Positions 9,898 to 18,321 of a DNA stretch of 64,000 nt are shown piece after piece. This DNA is from Pseudogemmobacter bohemicus (GTDB lineage Bacteria > Pseudomonadota > Alphaproteobacteria > Rhodobacterales > Rhodobacteraceae), in contig NZ_QNHG01000001.1 in NCBI RefSeq assembly GCF_003290025.1, positions 13,462 to 77,461 on the forward strand. Reading direction: 5' to 3'. Each line of letters begins with the position of its first letter. Position 1 is the first letter of the stretch. The notes beneath the pieces were generated by a model. The model worked only from the letters and a program-made list of their open reading frames with translations. It was not told the DNA's origin and did not search any database. Made by a program: the position numbers and the translations under genes.

Positions 9898-10948
9898 AGC
9901 CGCTGTTGCAGAGGCGTCGGCTCAAGGCGTCCGCAAACCCACCATCGGTGCGGCACCTTTGCGATAACCCACGAAGCCATTCGTCCCTCAGGACCATGAG
10001 GCTTTCAAAACGCGCTTCGATACACCGCTCCGCCTCGGCAGATACGCTGACGTGGGGCTTTTTCAAAACCGGCCACGCAAAGGCCTGATCAACTGAAGTG
10101 CTACTTGCGCCATCATCTTCCAAATCTGCCATAGCTTCGTCAAAAAGCTTTCGGGTCACTGGATCCATTAGCTGGATATCTAAGTCATGCTCGGCGCACT
10201 TGACGCAGGTTTCGACCTGTCGCCGCTCGGTCTCGAAAGCGGTCTGCATCTCGTTGGTGGGCCCCATGGTATCATGCATCAGGTCGATGCGGGCGCTCCA
10301 CTCATCAATGAAGGCAGCGATTGATCCGAGCTTATCACCAAGGCTTTTCTTCGCCGTTTGCTGTCGAACAACCCGCGGCGCGGTGAAGGCGGGCGTATCG
10401 GCGAGGGCCATTCTTACCCGTCTGATCGCCTCGTCTGGCGTATTGAACACCACGCTCGCCGGAATTCTCAGGACGAGATAGCCGTTTTCGACGGAGTAGG
10501 CGTCCCTGATCCGGTCCCGTTCCACATGCTCGGGCGCAGAGTGGTATGTTGCACCGTCGATCTCGATGACCTGCCGTCCGTTCGCAAGGAAGTCGAACCG
10601 GTATCGATCCACCTCAACCTGCATGTCGAGAGTCATGACTGAGCATTTCAGCACCCCGTCATAGGGCTTAAGGTCGAAAGCGGTGACCATCGCGCGCAGG
10701 AAACTGGCCTCAGCAGGGGACTCGCATCGAGCGCAGAACAGGTCGAGCCAGCCATCGTCGGCTGCCGTGGCGTTGTACCAGCCCAACCGGGGCGGGGAGG
10801 GCGGCACAGCCGGAGTTTTGAGGTCCTCGAAGATGGTCCAGGCAAGAAACGCGACGCCGAAGAGCACATACGGCCAGGCGGCGCTGATCGGCAGCAGGAT
10901 CGCGATCAACCCTATCCGGCGCCAGATGGTCTTGGTTTGTTCGGTCAT
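9872..10948 (-). CDS. Membrane-anchored DUF559 / Vsr-fold nuclease-like protein
   Basis: The 358-residue product has an N-terminal hydrophobic segment (about residues 12-38) and then a domain like DUF559: ESPAEASFL (77-85), RYRFDF with Asp119, EIDG (129-132) and [20 protein letters not shown] (144-162). This is the PD-(D/E)xK arrangement shared with Vsr, so a nuclease is plausible. The C-terminal half is helical and unknown. The final dozen residues after DALSRRL read into the hsdR fragment, so the natural 3' end is probably lost. Its start overlaps the stop of the upstream membrane protein gene (ATGA), so the two are co-translated. A function in DNA restriction at the membrane is inference. 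Confidence 0.7.
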   Translation of the reverse strand: MTEQTKTIWRRIGLIAILLPISAAWPYVLFGVAFLAWTIFEDLKTPAVPPSPPRLGWYNATAADDGWLDLFCARCESPAEASFLRAMVTAFDLKPYDGVLKCSVMTLDMQVEVDRYRFDFLANGRQVIEIDGATYHSAPEHVERDRIRDAYSVENGYLVLRIPASVVFNTPDEAIRRVRMALADTPAFTAPRVVRQQTAKKSLGDKLGSIAAFIDEWSARIDLMHDTMGPTNEMQTAFETERRQVETCVKCAEHDLDIQLMDPVTRKLFDEAMADLEDDGASSTSVDQAFAWPVLKKPHVSVSAEAERCIEARFESLMVLRDEWLRGLSQRCRTDGGFADALSRRLCNSGWSNSTDLL

Positions 10949-12030
10949 CTGGCGTCCTCGGCGATCTGGGTCTCGATCAACTGACTTCCATCAAACAGGC
11001 AATCGATGCGATATTTCAGCTCAAGCCCGAACCCATTCTTGGCAGTGAAGCTCGAAACAACCCGAGCCCGGCCGGATGGGTGCTCCTGATACGCGAGATC
11101 CATGATCCGCGAGAAGGAGACGGTCGAAGGGTGGTTTGCTGCTGCCTTCGCGGACGCCTCGCATGCCTCGGCTCCATCGGCACGCCCGATTGGACGAATG
11201 GCGGCGAAGCTCGCGTCCCCAACCGCGTCATCCGGACTGAACCAGACGTTGAATACGGTTGCCCCGGTGCCGCAGGTCACAAAGAAGACCGGCTTTCCTG
11301 GCATGCTGCGGGACGAAGACAGGGCGACAGAGGATGGATCAATTTCACCACATTTGTCGTTCTCGCGCGCAATACGGTTCACGATCGTAACGATCTGAGG
11401 CTTGAAGCGGGAAGTGTCGTCATCCCAGTAAAAGTCCGCCTCTACAAAGATACGCTTCCCGGCATCGTCACTCTCGATGATCCGGATTGCGTCGGCCCGT
11501 ACCCAGCCCCGGTTCCCCTTCAGCCACTCCGGCGTCAGCACCTCGATCTCAGTCCAACCCTCCTGGGCGCAAGTCCGGCGGAGTCGCTGCGAGTAATCTA
11601 TTTGTTGATAGTGGGTCTCGCCCAGAGCGGCGGTAGCCTTCTCATTGATGATCCGCCCACCTTCTGGGGCAGCATAAAGTTCGTGGCTGCCATTCACGGT
11701 GACCTCGTCCATCAAGGCCAGTCCGCCATCGCCGCAGGCGGCCGGAACCAGGCTCGGGGCAACGGTTGCGACCGAAAGTGCGTCATCTGCCAACGCTTGC
11801 TGCTCTGTCTTTCTGGCTTCCGCTATCGTGCCCGACGCGGGCGCGGCTTTGGGGTTGTCGATTAAACCGACGAAGGTAACCAACGCCAACACCGCTACGA
11901 ACGACCCGCCAACCCCTTTGAAGGCTTGGCTTCGGCTGCGGAAAGGTTTCAGCGGATACAGGATGCTGAAGAGGCTGTAAGCAAAAAAAAGGGTGGCGAG
12001 TAGCGCCAGAAGGCTGAGGAAAATTTGCAT
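10945..12030 (-). CDS. Membrane protein with SH3-like domain
   Basis: A 361-residue protein with two N-terminal membrane segments (about 1-26 and 38-57) and a soluble part that should face the periplasm. Residues about 115-180 look like a bacterial SH3 domain: ELYAAPEGG at the start and RGWVRADAI at the end. The C-terminal part (about 200-361) is unrecognised; CSARCE-type zinc motifs are absent. It is the first gene of a two-gene unit with the DUF559 protein, with stop and start codons overlapping in ATGA. The pair has no gene between it and the recombinase island to the right. The function of the pair is unknown. Confidence 0.7.
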   Translation of the reverse strand: MQIFLSLLALLATLFFAYSLFSILYPLKPFRSRSQAFKGVGGSFVAVLALVTFVGLIDNPKAAPASGTIAEARKTEQQALADDALSVATVAPSLVPAACGDGGLALMDEVTVNGSHELYAAPEGGRIINEKATAALGETHYQQIDYSQRLRRTCAQEGWTEIEVLTPEWLKGNRGWVRADAIRIIESDDAGKRIFVEADFYWDDDTSRFKPQIVTIVNRIARENDKCGEIDPSSVALSSSRSMPGKPVFFVTCGTGATVFNVWFSPDDAVGDASFAAIRPIGRADGAEACEASAKAAANHPSTVSFSRIMDLAYQEHPSGRARVVSSFTAKNGFGLELKYRIDCLFDGSQLIETQIAEDAR

Positions 12031-12308
12031 GAATCGGGTCAGGCCTTTGAAGGATCGCCTTCCTTAGAGGCGTGAATTGTGGACTTTCTATGGGAAAGCT
12101 GCGGCTTCTCGCCGAAAGTGATTATGATCATCTCATCCTGTGTGAGTTTACATCAACGCCACATCAACCTGCGACTGCACGTTTCGGTCCAGCTTTGCAG
12201 TTCAATCCGTGCGAATGTCGATGGGTGCTAGGATGAAAATTGCGCCGGGTCAAAGGCTTGGCGCGCAAGTCGTTGAAAGGACTAAGTTATTGGAATCGCT
12301 GGGGTTTT

Positions 12309-12355
12309 GGCTCATAACCTGAAGGTCACAGGTTCAAATCCTGTCCCCGCAACCA
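12309..12355 (+). other. 3' half-copy of initiator tRNA, probable attachment site
   Basis: The sequence from GGCTCATAACC through the T arm to CCCCGCAACCA matches the 3' half of alphaproteobacterial initiator tRNA (anticodon CAT, T loop TTCAAAT, acceptor end and CCA). The 5' half and D arm are absent, so no functional tRNA is encoded. The serine recombinase gene ends inside it. Such a half-tRNA is what integration into the 3' end of a tRNA gene leaves at one element end. Confidence 0.8.
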
Positions 12356-13976
12356 ACGATCCCGGCGATAGCAAATTATCCAGGGCCTGCGCTTCCGAGA
12401 GGAAATCAGGGTTCTTCCTGCCCGCCGCAAAGCGCAAAATTGCGCCAAGATCGCCGCGCAGCACAATCGCCAATTCCCCATTGTCAGGCACCAGTGTCAC
12501 CTGATCGACCAATGACCGGAAGGTCTCGGCGGCCTGGGTGCGACCATCCTCATCCTGCAGGTGCTCATAGAGCTGGCCGATGCGCTGCGCGTAGAGGCTT
12601 GCCATGTTGGGATGCATCAGGGGTGGGGGCTCGTCGCCATTGGCGAGTTTGTCGGCAAGCTCTGCCTTCCGCGCTTCCAGCTTCTTCATGTCTTCGATGA
12701 TGGACTGTAGTGGCCCACCGGCCTTCAGGGCGGTCAGGAGCTTTGACAACTCACGATCCGTGCGTTCCAGCTCTCGCTTCCATCCTTCCAGGTCGGCACC
12801 GCGCTCGATGCGGAGCCGGTTCACCTCCCTGGTGAACTCGGCGCAGAACTCCTTGAACAGTTCAGGCTCCATCAGGTGTTTGCGCAGCCCGTTCAGGATC
12901 GAGGCTTCCAGCGCATCGCGCCGGATGTTCAGCCGGTTGTCGCAGGTGCCTTTGTTGCGCGCGGTGGAGCACCCCAGCAGATCCTTCGAGATCATGGAGT
13001 AGCCGCCACCACAGCAGCCGCATTTGATCAGCCCTGCGAAGAGGTGCTTCGGCCGCCGACGGTCGTTCAGGAAATTGCTGCTGGTCTCCTTGGCGGGTTC
13101 ATAGGCGAGCCGGTTCTGCCGTTCCTTCACCGCATCCCAGATGTGCTGATCCACAAGCCGAAGCTCAGGAACCTCCTGTGTCACCCAGTCACTCTCGGGG
13201 TTAAGCCGCGACACTCGACGCCCGGTATCAGGGTCTTTGATGTAGCGCAGCCGGTTCCAGACCAGCTTGCCGACATAGAGTTCATTGTTCAGGATTCCCG
13301 TTCCACGCTTGGGATTGCCGTGGATGGTGGACGGTCCCCATTCACTGCCCTGCGGGCCGGCAATGCCTTCGCGGTTCAGGTCCATGGCGATGGTCCGGGA
13401 AGACTTGCCGTCGAGATAATCCGCAAAAATGCGGCGCACGACCCCGGCCTCTGTCTCGTTGATGGTTCGGTCGCCGCGCACCGCGTCCCCGGTCGCGTCG
13501 AAGCGCTTTACGACGTCATAGCCATAGCAGAGGCCGCCACCGGATTTGCCATCCTCGACGCGACCACGCAGACCCCTGCGGGTCTTGTCGGCGAGGTCCT
13601 TGAGGAACAGCGCATTCATCGTTCCCTTCAGCCCGACATGCAAATGGGTGATCTCGCCCTCGGACAGCGTGAACATCTTCACATCGGCATAGGTCATCCG
13701 TTTGAAGATGCCGGCGATGTCTTCCTGATCGCGCGACAGTCGGTCCATGGCTTCGGACATGATCATATCGAAGCGGCCGCGGGAGGAATCCAGGATCAGC
13801 GCCTGGATCCCCGACCGCAGGATCATGCTGGAGCCGGAGACGGCATGGTCGGTGTATTCCTCGACCACGGTCCAGCCTTCCTTCTCGGCGCGAAGGCGGC
13901 ACAGGCGCAGCTGATCTGAGATCGAGGCGTCGCGCTGATTGTCGGAGGAATAGCGGGCGTAGAGTGCGACTCTCAT
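12312..13976 (-). CDS. Large serine recombinase
   Basis: A 554-residue site-specific recombinase. Residues 1-150 are the resolvase catalytic domain with YARYSS (catalytic Ser about 10) and MDRLSRD. About 165-290 form the recombinase domain (GGGLCYGYDVV..., RTIAMDLNREGIAGP). About 310-355 form a zinc ribbon (IKCGCCGGGY...CDNRLN), and a coiled coil follows (about 385-440). The last 13 residues, VAGTGFEPVTFRL, are the reverse translation of the initiator tRNA 3' half, so the coding end was shaped by the attachment site. A small gene of 66 codons sits 12 bp upstream and is likely co-transcribed. It should integrate or excise the island that it borders. Confidence 0.93.
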   Translation of the reverse strand: MRVALYARYSSDNQRDASISDQLRLCRLRAEKEGWTVVEEYTDHAVSGSSMILRSGIQALILDSSRGRFDMIMSEAMDRLSRDQEDIAGIFKRMTYADVKMFTLSEGEITHLHVGLKGTMNALFLKDLADKTRRGLRGRVEDGKSGGGLCYGYDVVKRFDATGDAVRGDRTINETEAGVVRRIFADYLDGKSSRTIAMDLNREGIAGPQGSEWGPSTIHGNPKRGTGILNNELYVGKLVWNRLRYIKDPDTGRRVSRLNPESDWVTQEVPELRLVDQHIWDAVKERQNRLAYEPAKETSSNFLNDRRRPKHLFAGLIKCGCCGGGYSMISKDLLGCSTARNKGTCDNRLNIRRDALEASILNGLRKHLMEPELFKEFCAEFTREVNRLRIERGADLEGWKRELERTDRELSKLLTALKAGGPLQSIIEDMKKLEARKAELADKLANGDEPPPLMHPNMASLYAQRIGQLYEHLQDEDGRTQAAETFRSLVDQVTLVPDNGELAIVLRGDLGAILRFAAGRKNPDFLSEAQALDNLLSPGSLVAGTGFEPVTFRL

Positions 13977-13988
13977 GCGAGGTTCTCC

Positions 13989-14189
13989 CTAATCTGGGAG
14001 GCGGTCACTCGGCAGTCGGGCCGTCTCCTGTTGAACGAAGTCGCGTGCAGCCTGCCGGGCAAGTTGCCGGACAAGATCGACGAGGCGAGGATCGGGTCTG
14101 CGGGAATCGGCCACGCGCGCAACAGCTTCTTCTGTGGTCTGGGCGACCAGTCGAAGCGTCGTGGCTGTAGTTTGCCGTTGCCGTGCCAT
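13989..14189 (-). CDS. Small basic protein upstream of the serine recombinase (66 aa)
   Basis: MARQRQTTATTLRLVAQTTEEAVARVADSRRP... is rich in Ala, Arg and Gln and predicted helical. It ends 12 bp before the recombinase start, in the same direction, which suggests an operon. I recall short genes of this kind in front of alphaproteobacterial serine recombinases, which is why I prefer it to the longer overlapping frame at 13973-14395. It may be a directionality or accessory factor, but there is no sequence proof. Confidence 0.5.
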   Translation of the reverse strand: MARQRQTTATTLRLVAQTTEEAVARVADSRRPDPRLVDLVRQLARQAARDFVQQETARLPSDRLPD

Positions 14190-14583
14190 GTTCGTCCCAT
14201 CGGCTGAAATGCCTGTATCGACGAGACTACCGAGAAAAAATCATCGGTTACAGAGAAGCGCTCGGCGGCGTTCGGGTGTTGGTAGAGTGCGGAATAGGGC
14301 ATTGGCGTCGTCCTGAGCAGCATGGCGTCGCGCAAATACTGGCGCGACACTGTGCGAATGTGCGGCTCACAGGAGATATGAACATCTGCTCGCACAGCGA
14401 GACGTTCCAGCCAGGTCCTGAAGACAGGCTAGCAAGGGAAACGTGCGGCTGGCAAGGCTGATCGAAAGTACATAGACCGATTGGCATGGTCGCCCCATCG
14501 CGGCCGGTCGACCTGCCTGTGTTCTGCGAAACAGTGTTCCCTGGAACGGCAATTGCTCGGGATGCGGCAGTTTGGGCCGATCG
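14190..14583. other. Gene-free stretch
   Basis: About 390 bp between the recombinase unit and ohrR. Open frames on both strands show no recognisable domain and mutually conflict. It is likely the island edge plus the downstream region of ohrR. I see no clear repeat or terminator. Confidence 0.4.
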
Positions 14584-15024
14584 CTATGCCTGCTCTTTGC
14601 TTGTCAGGGCCTCGTGCAGTTCCCGGACCTTGCGGTTGAGCGCGATCATATCTTCCGGGGCCATTCCGGCCTTGGCAAAGAGAGCCTCACCCAGACAACG
14701 GCTTTCAACCTTCAGCGCCGCCCCACGCGGGGTCAGCGCGACCGAGACGCTGCGCTCGTCATCCGGCCGGCGGGTGCGGGTGACCAGACCGGCCGCTTCC
14801 AGCCGTTTGACCAACGGTGTGATTGTGCTCGGTTCGAGATCCAGCCGGGCCGCTATCGCGCCGATGCCGCGGCCATCTTCCTCCCACAGCACGCTCAGCA
14901 CCAGATATTGCGGATAGGTGATCCCCAACTGGTCGAGCAGCGGCTTGTAGAGCCGGTTGATCGCCATGGAGGTCGCATAGAGCGAGAAACACAGCTGGTC
15001 TTCGAGGGTCAGATCATGGTCCAT
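14584..15024 (-). CDS. ohrR: OhrR, MarR-family peroxide-sensing repressor
   Basis: OhrR represses ohr until its N-terminal cysteine is oxidised by organic hydroperoxides. The sensing cysteine is seen in DQLCFSLYA (Cys12), followed by the family segment LGITYPQYLVLSVLWE, the winged helix (RLDLEPSTITPLVKRLEAAGLV) and the wing RRPDDERSVSVALT. I chose the ATG at 15024 (146 aa, the usual length); an in-frame GTG lies at 15039. The gene is divergent from ohr, with the shared control region between them. Only one conserved cysteine is needed in 1-Cys OhrR; a second in SRCLGEAL may make it a 2-Cys type. Confidence 0.93.
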   Translation of the reverse strand: MDHDLTLEDQLCFSLYATSMAINRLYKPLLDQLGITYPQYLVLSVLWEEDGRGIGAIAARLDLEPSTITPLVKRLEAAGLVTRTRRPDDERSVSVALTPRGAALKVESRCLGEALFAKAGMAPEDMIALNRKVRELHEALTSKEQA

Positions 15025-15047
15025 GAGGCTCTTTACCACGAAACTCG

Positions 15048-15120
15048 TTATCGCGACAACAAAAAGCTGGACAGGGGCACCCGGGCGATCTAATGAAGAT
15101 TATCGCAATAAATATTATCG
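15048..15120. promoter_or_regulatory. ohrR-ohr control region with TTATCG repeats
   Basis: Between the divergent ohrR and ohr starts lie TTATCGC at 15048-15054 and two direct ATTATCG repeats at 15099-15105 and 15114-15120, spaced by 15 bp, in an AT-rich patch. This is the expected place for OhrR operators, but the motif does not match a published box that I can quote. Confidence 0.4.
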
Positions 15121-15141
15121 AGAAACAGAAAGGAGGTGACC

Positions 15142-15567
15142 ATGTCAGTCCAGGTCCTCTATCGCACCAAAGCCACCGCGACCGGTGGCCGTGAAGGTCA
15201 GGCCCGCAGCGAAGACGGTCGGCTCGAAGTCGCGCTGTCGACGCCGAAGGAACTCGGCGGCGCCGGTGGGGAAGGCACCAATCCCGAACAGCTCTTTGCT
15301 GCTGGCTATGCTGCCTGCTTCCTCGGTGCGCTGAAAGTCGTGGCGGGGCAGCAGAAGGTGAAGCTTCCCGCCGATGCCGTGATCACGGCGAGCGTGGGGA
15401 TCGGGCCGCGCAGCGAGGGCGGCTTCGGGATCACGGCGGATCTGGAGATCAGCCTGCCGGGCATCGCGCGCGACGAGGCGCAGAAACTGGTCGAAGCCGC
15501 GCATCAGACCTGCCCCTATTCCAACGCCACCCGCAACAATGTCGCGGTCGGCCTGACCCTGATCTGA
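15142..15567 (+). CDS. ohr: Ohr, organic hydroperoxide reductase
   Basis: A thiol peroxidase of the OsmC/Ohr fold that reduces organic hydroperoxides in the cytoplasm using lipoylated partners. The catalytic pair Cys59 (GYAACFLGAL) and Cys124 (HQTCPYSNATR) is present, with Arg18 and Glu49 or Glu50 in the expected segments. Length 141 residues is typical. The start is the ATG at 15142, which follows AAGGAGGTGACC; the GTG inside that ribosome binding site is rejected. It is divergent from its regulator ohrR and followed after 83 bp by a membrane protein gene. Confidence 0.95.
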   Translation: MSVQVLYRTKATATGGREGQARSEDGRLEVALSTPKELGGAGGEGTNPEQLFAAGYAACFLGALKVVAGQQKVKLPADAVITASVGIGPRSEGGFGITADLEISLPGIARDEAQKLVEAAHQTCPYSNATRNNVAVGLTLI

Positions 15568-15650
15568 GACTGGCCCTACCTGATGCGATAGCCGCAGGCC
15601 GGCTGTCGCCTTCCAGCCTTCCGGCCCCCCAAATCATCACAGGAAATACC

Positions 15651-16148
15651 ATGTTCGGGATCTCTCCCCTGGGCTGGCTGCATACGCTTGGCAGCCTGCC
15701 GGCCATTCCGCTTGCGCTCTGGATGCTTGCCCGCCACGGGCGGATCGTACCGCGATCAGGCGCGGGCATCGCCTGGTTCATCTTCATGGCAGTCGGCGGG
15801 CTGACGGTCTTTCTGATCGCGAAACAGCCGGTCAGCAATGGGATCGCTTCTGTGACTCTGGTGCTGCTCGTCGCGGGCTATACGGTCGGCCGGGTGTGGG
15901 CACTCGGCCGCGCCGCCCGCTATCTGGAAACCATCTTTCTGAGCCTTACGGTGTTCTTGTTACTGGCGCCCTCGGTCACCGAGACCCTGACCCGGGTGCC
16001 GAATGGCAATCCCATTGCGAAGGGGCCGGACTCGCCGATCGTGCTGGGCGCACTCGGCACGCTGGCTGTCCTGCTGGTCGTCGGGATAACGGCGCAGATC
16101 CTGCATCTGCGCCGCTCTGGAAATCAGGGCAGCGCAGTGTCGCGCTGA
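15651..16148 (+). CDS. Four-helix integral membrane protein, unknown function
   Basis: A 165-residue protein with four hydrophobic segments (about 7-26, 39-60, 65-85 and 94-110, with a further one at about 130-153). There is no signal peptide distinct from the first helix and no motif I can tie to a function. It follows ohr in the same direction, separated by 83 bp with a weak ribosome binding site (CACAGGAAATACC) before the ATG, so co-expression with the peroxide response is possible but unproven. Confidence 0.7.
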   Translation: MFGISPLGWLHTLGSLPAIPLALWMLARHGRIVPRSGAGIAWFIFMAVGGLTVFLIAKQPVSNGIASVTLVLLVAGYTVGRVWALGRAARYLETIFLSLTVFLLLAPSVTETLTRVPNGNPIAKGPDSPIVLGALGTLAVLLVVGITAQILHLRRSGNQGSAVSR

Positions 16149-16264
16149 CCTGATCATGAGGCACGCAGCCACCCCGGAGACTTCACCATGACGAGGCCGA
16201 TCCCGCGCGCGAGAGTCGGCGGACAGGGACGCAGCCTGGCTATGCTGCTGCGCCCTATTCGGCC

Positions 16265-17017
16265 TCAGCCCCTGAACAGCGCCACGGCATCCGCGCCCGC
16301 CGGCACCCGCATAGGTGAGGTCGGATCGGTTGCCACGCGCCAGATCGCGGCTGCCACATCCTCCGCTTTGGTCTTCTCGTCATCAGATCCGCTGGCCAAC
16401 CGCGCGAAGACGCCCTGAACCATCTCGGCATAAGGTTCCGGGAAGCCACCTGCCTGAGTCAGCCGCTCGCGGGCATTGGCCCCAAAGGCGGTGCCCGGTG
16501 CCTGACCAGGCAGCACCACATGGCTCCGGATGCCGAAAGGCGCGAGTTCCAGCGCCATCACCTCGGTCAGCGCGTTCACGGCAGCCTTGCTGGCGGTATA
16601 GACCGACAGCAGATCGTAATTGTGGAGGGTAACGCTGGAGGTCACGTTGATGATCACGCCGGTCCGATGCGCGCGGAACTGCGGCAGTACGGCCTGGATC
16701 ATCGCGATGGTGCCGAAGGTGTTGGTCTCGAACACGTCGCGCACGACACTGATCGGGGTGCCTTCAACCGCGTTAAGCCAGCCAATGCCGGCATTGTTCA
16801 CCAGCACGTCGATCTCTCCTGCGGCCGCAACGGCGGCGGCGATGCTTTGCGGCTCGGTGACGTCGAGCGGCAGGATCGTCAGTCGGTCGGAGGTGGGCAG
16901 CAGATCGGTCTTCGGGGTTCGCATTGTGGCAATGACATTCCAGCCTTCGGCCAAGAAGTGCCGTGCGGTCTCGAGGCCGAAGCCCGAAGAGCAGCCGGTG
17001 ATCAGGATGGTGGGCAT
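16265..17017 (-). CDS. Short-chain dehydrogenase/reductase
   Basis: A classical SDR of 250 residues: cofactor motif TGCSSGFG (about 7-14), NNAGIGW (about 74-80), catalytic Ser in NVTSSVTLHN and the YTASKAA motif (Tyr about 140, Lys about 144). The cofactor loop after strand 2 has Arg (ATMRTPK), which suggests NADP(H). The substrate is not predictable. It is divergent from an AraC-family regulator gene 103 bp away, an arrangement in which the regulator usually controls the dehydrogenase gene. Confidence 0.88.
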   Translation of the reverse strand: MPTILITGCSSGFGLETARHFLAEGWNVIATMRTPKTDLLPTSDRLTILPLDVTEPQSIAAAVAAAGEIDVLVNNAGIGWLNAVEGTPISVVRDVFETNTFGTIAMIQAVLPQFRAHRTGVIINVTSSVTLHNYDLLSVYTASKAAVNALTEVMALELAPFGIRSHVVLPGQAPGTAFGANARERLTQAGGFPEPYAEMVQGVFARLASGSDDEKTKAEDVAAAIWRVATDPTSPMRVPAGADAVALFRG

Positions 17018-17120
17018 GGGGAGGTCCTTTCCTTGTAGCCTGCCTGATCTGGCCTTCCATGCCGCGATTACCTATAATCAGAAGTCCGAGATGATTTATC
17101 GAACGTCCAAGGTATGAGGG

Positions 17121-18050
17121 ATGATGGCGGATCCGCTGAGCCAGATCGTGACCTTGCTTCGCCCCGGTGCGCCCTATGCCAAAATCGCGAGCGCCTCCGG
17201 TGCCTGGCGCGTGCGGCGGGACGAGGACGGCATCGTCTTCTACAATCTGACCCTTGCGGGGCGAGCGCTGCTGGAGGTCGACGAGCGACCGCCGGTTCTG
17301 CTGGAGGAAGGCGACTTCGCCCTGATCCCTGCCGCGCGGCGGTTCACCCTCTCAAGCCTGGAGCCGGCGCTGCCGCAAGGACGGTTCTCTGAACCCGTCC
17401 CGATCGCCCCCGGACAGGTCCGCATCGGTGACCCTGACCTGCCGGTCACGACGCAGTCACTGGTCGGCCACTGCACCTTTGCCGCGCGGGATGCCGGGCT
17501 GCTGCTCACTCTCCTCCCCGATCTTGTGGTGATCCGGGGTGAGGCGCGGCTGGCCATGCTGACCCGGCTGGTCGCGGACGAGGCACGAGCGACGCGGCCC
17601 GGGCGCGAGGTGGTGCTGGAACGGTTACTCGAGGTTCTGCTGATCGAGGCCTTCCGCGCTTCGGGCGGCACTACTGCGCCGCCCGGCCTGTTGCGGGGCC
17701 TCAGCGATCCGCATCTCTCCATTGCCCTGCGCGCTTTGCATGAGAACCCGGCGCGCCCCTGGACCGTGGCGGAACTCGCCCGTGCGGCGGGTCTGTCGCG
17801 CTCCGCCTTCTTCACCCGGTTCGAGCGCGAGGTTGGTCGCGCGCCGATGGCCTATCTGACCGGCTGGCGGATGAGCCTCGCCAGGGACCGGTTGCGGCGC
17901 GGCGATGGCAGCCTGACCGAGATCGGCGCAGCCCTGGGCTATGGTTCGGCCAGCGCGTTCAACACCGCCTTCGCGCGCGAGGTTGGTCAGCCGCCGGGGC
18001 AATATGCGATGTCTATTGCCGGAATGGTGCGGGAAGAAGCCCCCGCCTGA
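17121..18050 (+). CDS. AraC-family transcriptional regulator (cupin_6 type)
   Basis: A 309-residue regulator. The N-terminal half (about 1-180) is a cupin-type effector domain with LLEEGDFALIP, of the subfamily seen in regulators of divergent oxidoreductase genes. The C-terminal half has two helix-turn-helix motifs: WTVAELARAAGLSRSAFFTRF (about 215-235) and TEIGAALGYGSASAFNTAF (about 263-282). Two adjacent ATG codons (17121, 17124) could start it. Its divergent neighbour, the SDR, is the likely target. Confidence 0.9.
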   Translation: MMADPLSQIVTLLRPGAPYAKIASASGAWRVRRDEDGIVFYNLTLAGRALLEVDERPPVLLEEGDFALIPAARRFTLSSLEPALPQGRFSEPVPIAPGQVRIGDPDLPVTTQSLVGHCTFAARDAGLLLTLLPDLVVIRGEARLAMLTRLVADEARATRPGREVVLERLLEVLLIEAFRASGGTTAPPGLLRGLSDPHLSIALRALHENPARPWTVAELARAAGLSRSAFFTRFEREVGRAPMAYLTGWRMSLARDRLRRGDGSLTEIGAALGYGSASAFNTAFAREVGQPPGQYAMSIAGMVREEAPA

Positions 18051-18223
18051 GGAAGGGCATAGTCCGTCCCGGCCCTTAGCCGCCGTTCAGCCCTGCCGCA
18101 TGCTGTGCGACGACATCCCTGCAAGCCGCCGCTCAGAGGGCGCGCAGCGAAGCTGCTCGTCGCCACTGAAGTTGTGCGAGGCGAAGTATGAGTGTTTCTT
18201 GCCCTTCATCGGAGAACAGGCTT

Positions 18224-18277
18224 GAAGCGGGTATGACACCCGCTTAAACTTTGCGAAGCGGGTGTCATACCCGCTTC
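18224..18277. promoter_or_regulatory. Tandem nested palindrome upstream of a MerR-like gene
   Basis: Two 22-nt arms (18224-18245 and 18256-18277) form a perfect inverted repeat around a 10-nt AT-rich spacer. Each arm is itself a palindrome of the form AAGCGGGT-N5-ACCCGCTT, so the block holds two identical operators facing each other. It ends 44 bp before the MerR-like start codon. It could act as a double operator or as a strong cruciform. Confidence 0.75.
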
Positions 18278-18321
18278 GTCGCAACAAGAGGGCATCATAC
18301 CCATTCAGGAGCTTAGCGATC

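Noticed and set aside
12309-12355. Functional initiator tRNA
   Set aside because: Only the 3' half is present; no upstream sequence pairs with the acceptor or forms a D arm.
12876-13919. 347-codon forward frame inside the serine recombinase
   Set aside because: A shadow of the recombinase gene in high-GC DNA; no domain and no ribosome binding site.
13973-14395. 140-codon reverse frame upstream of the recombinase
   Set aside because: It overlaps the better small gene at 13989-14189 and shows no recognisable sequence.
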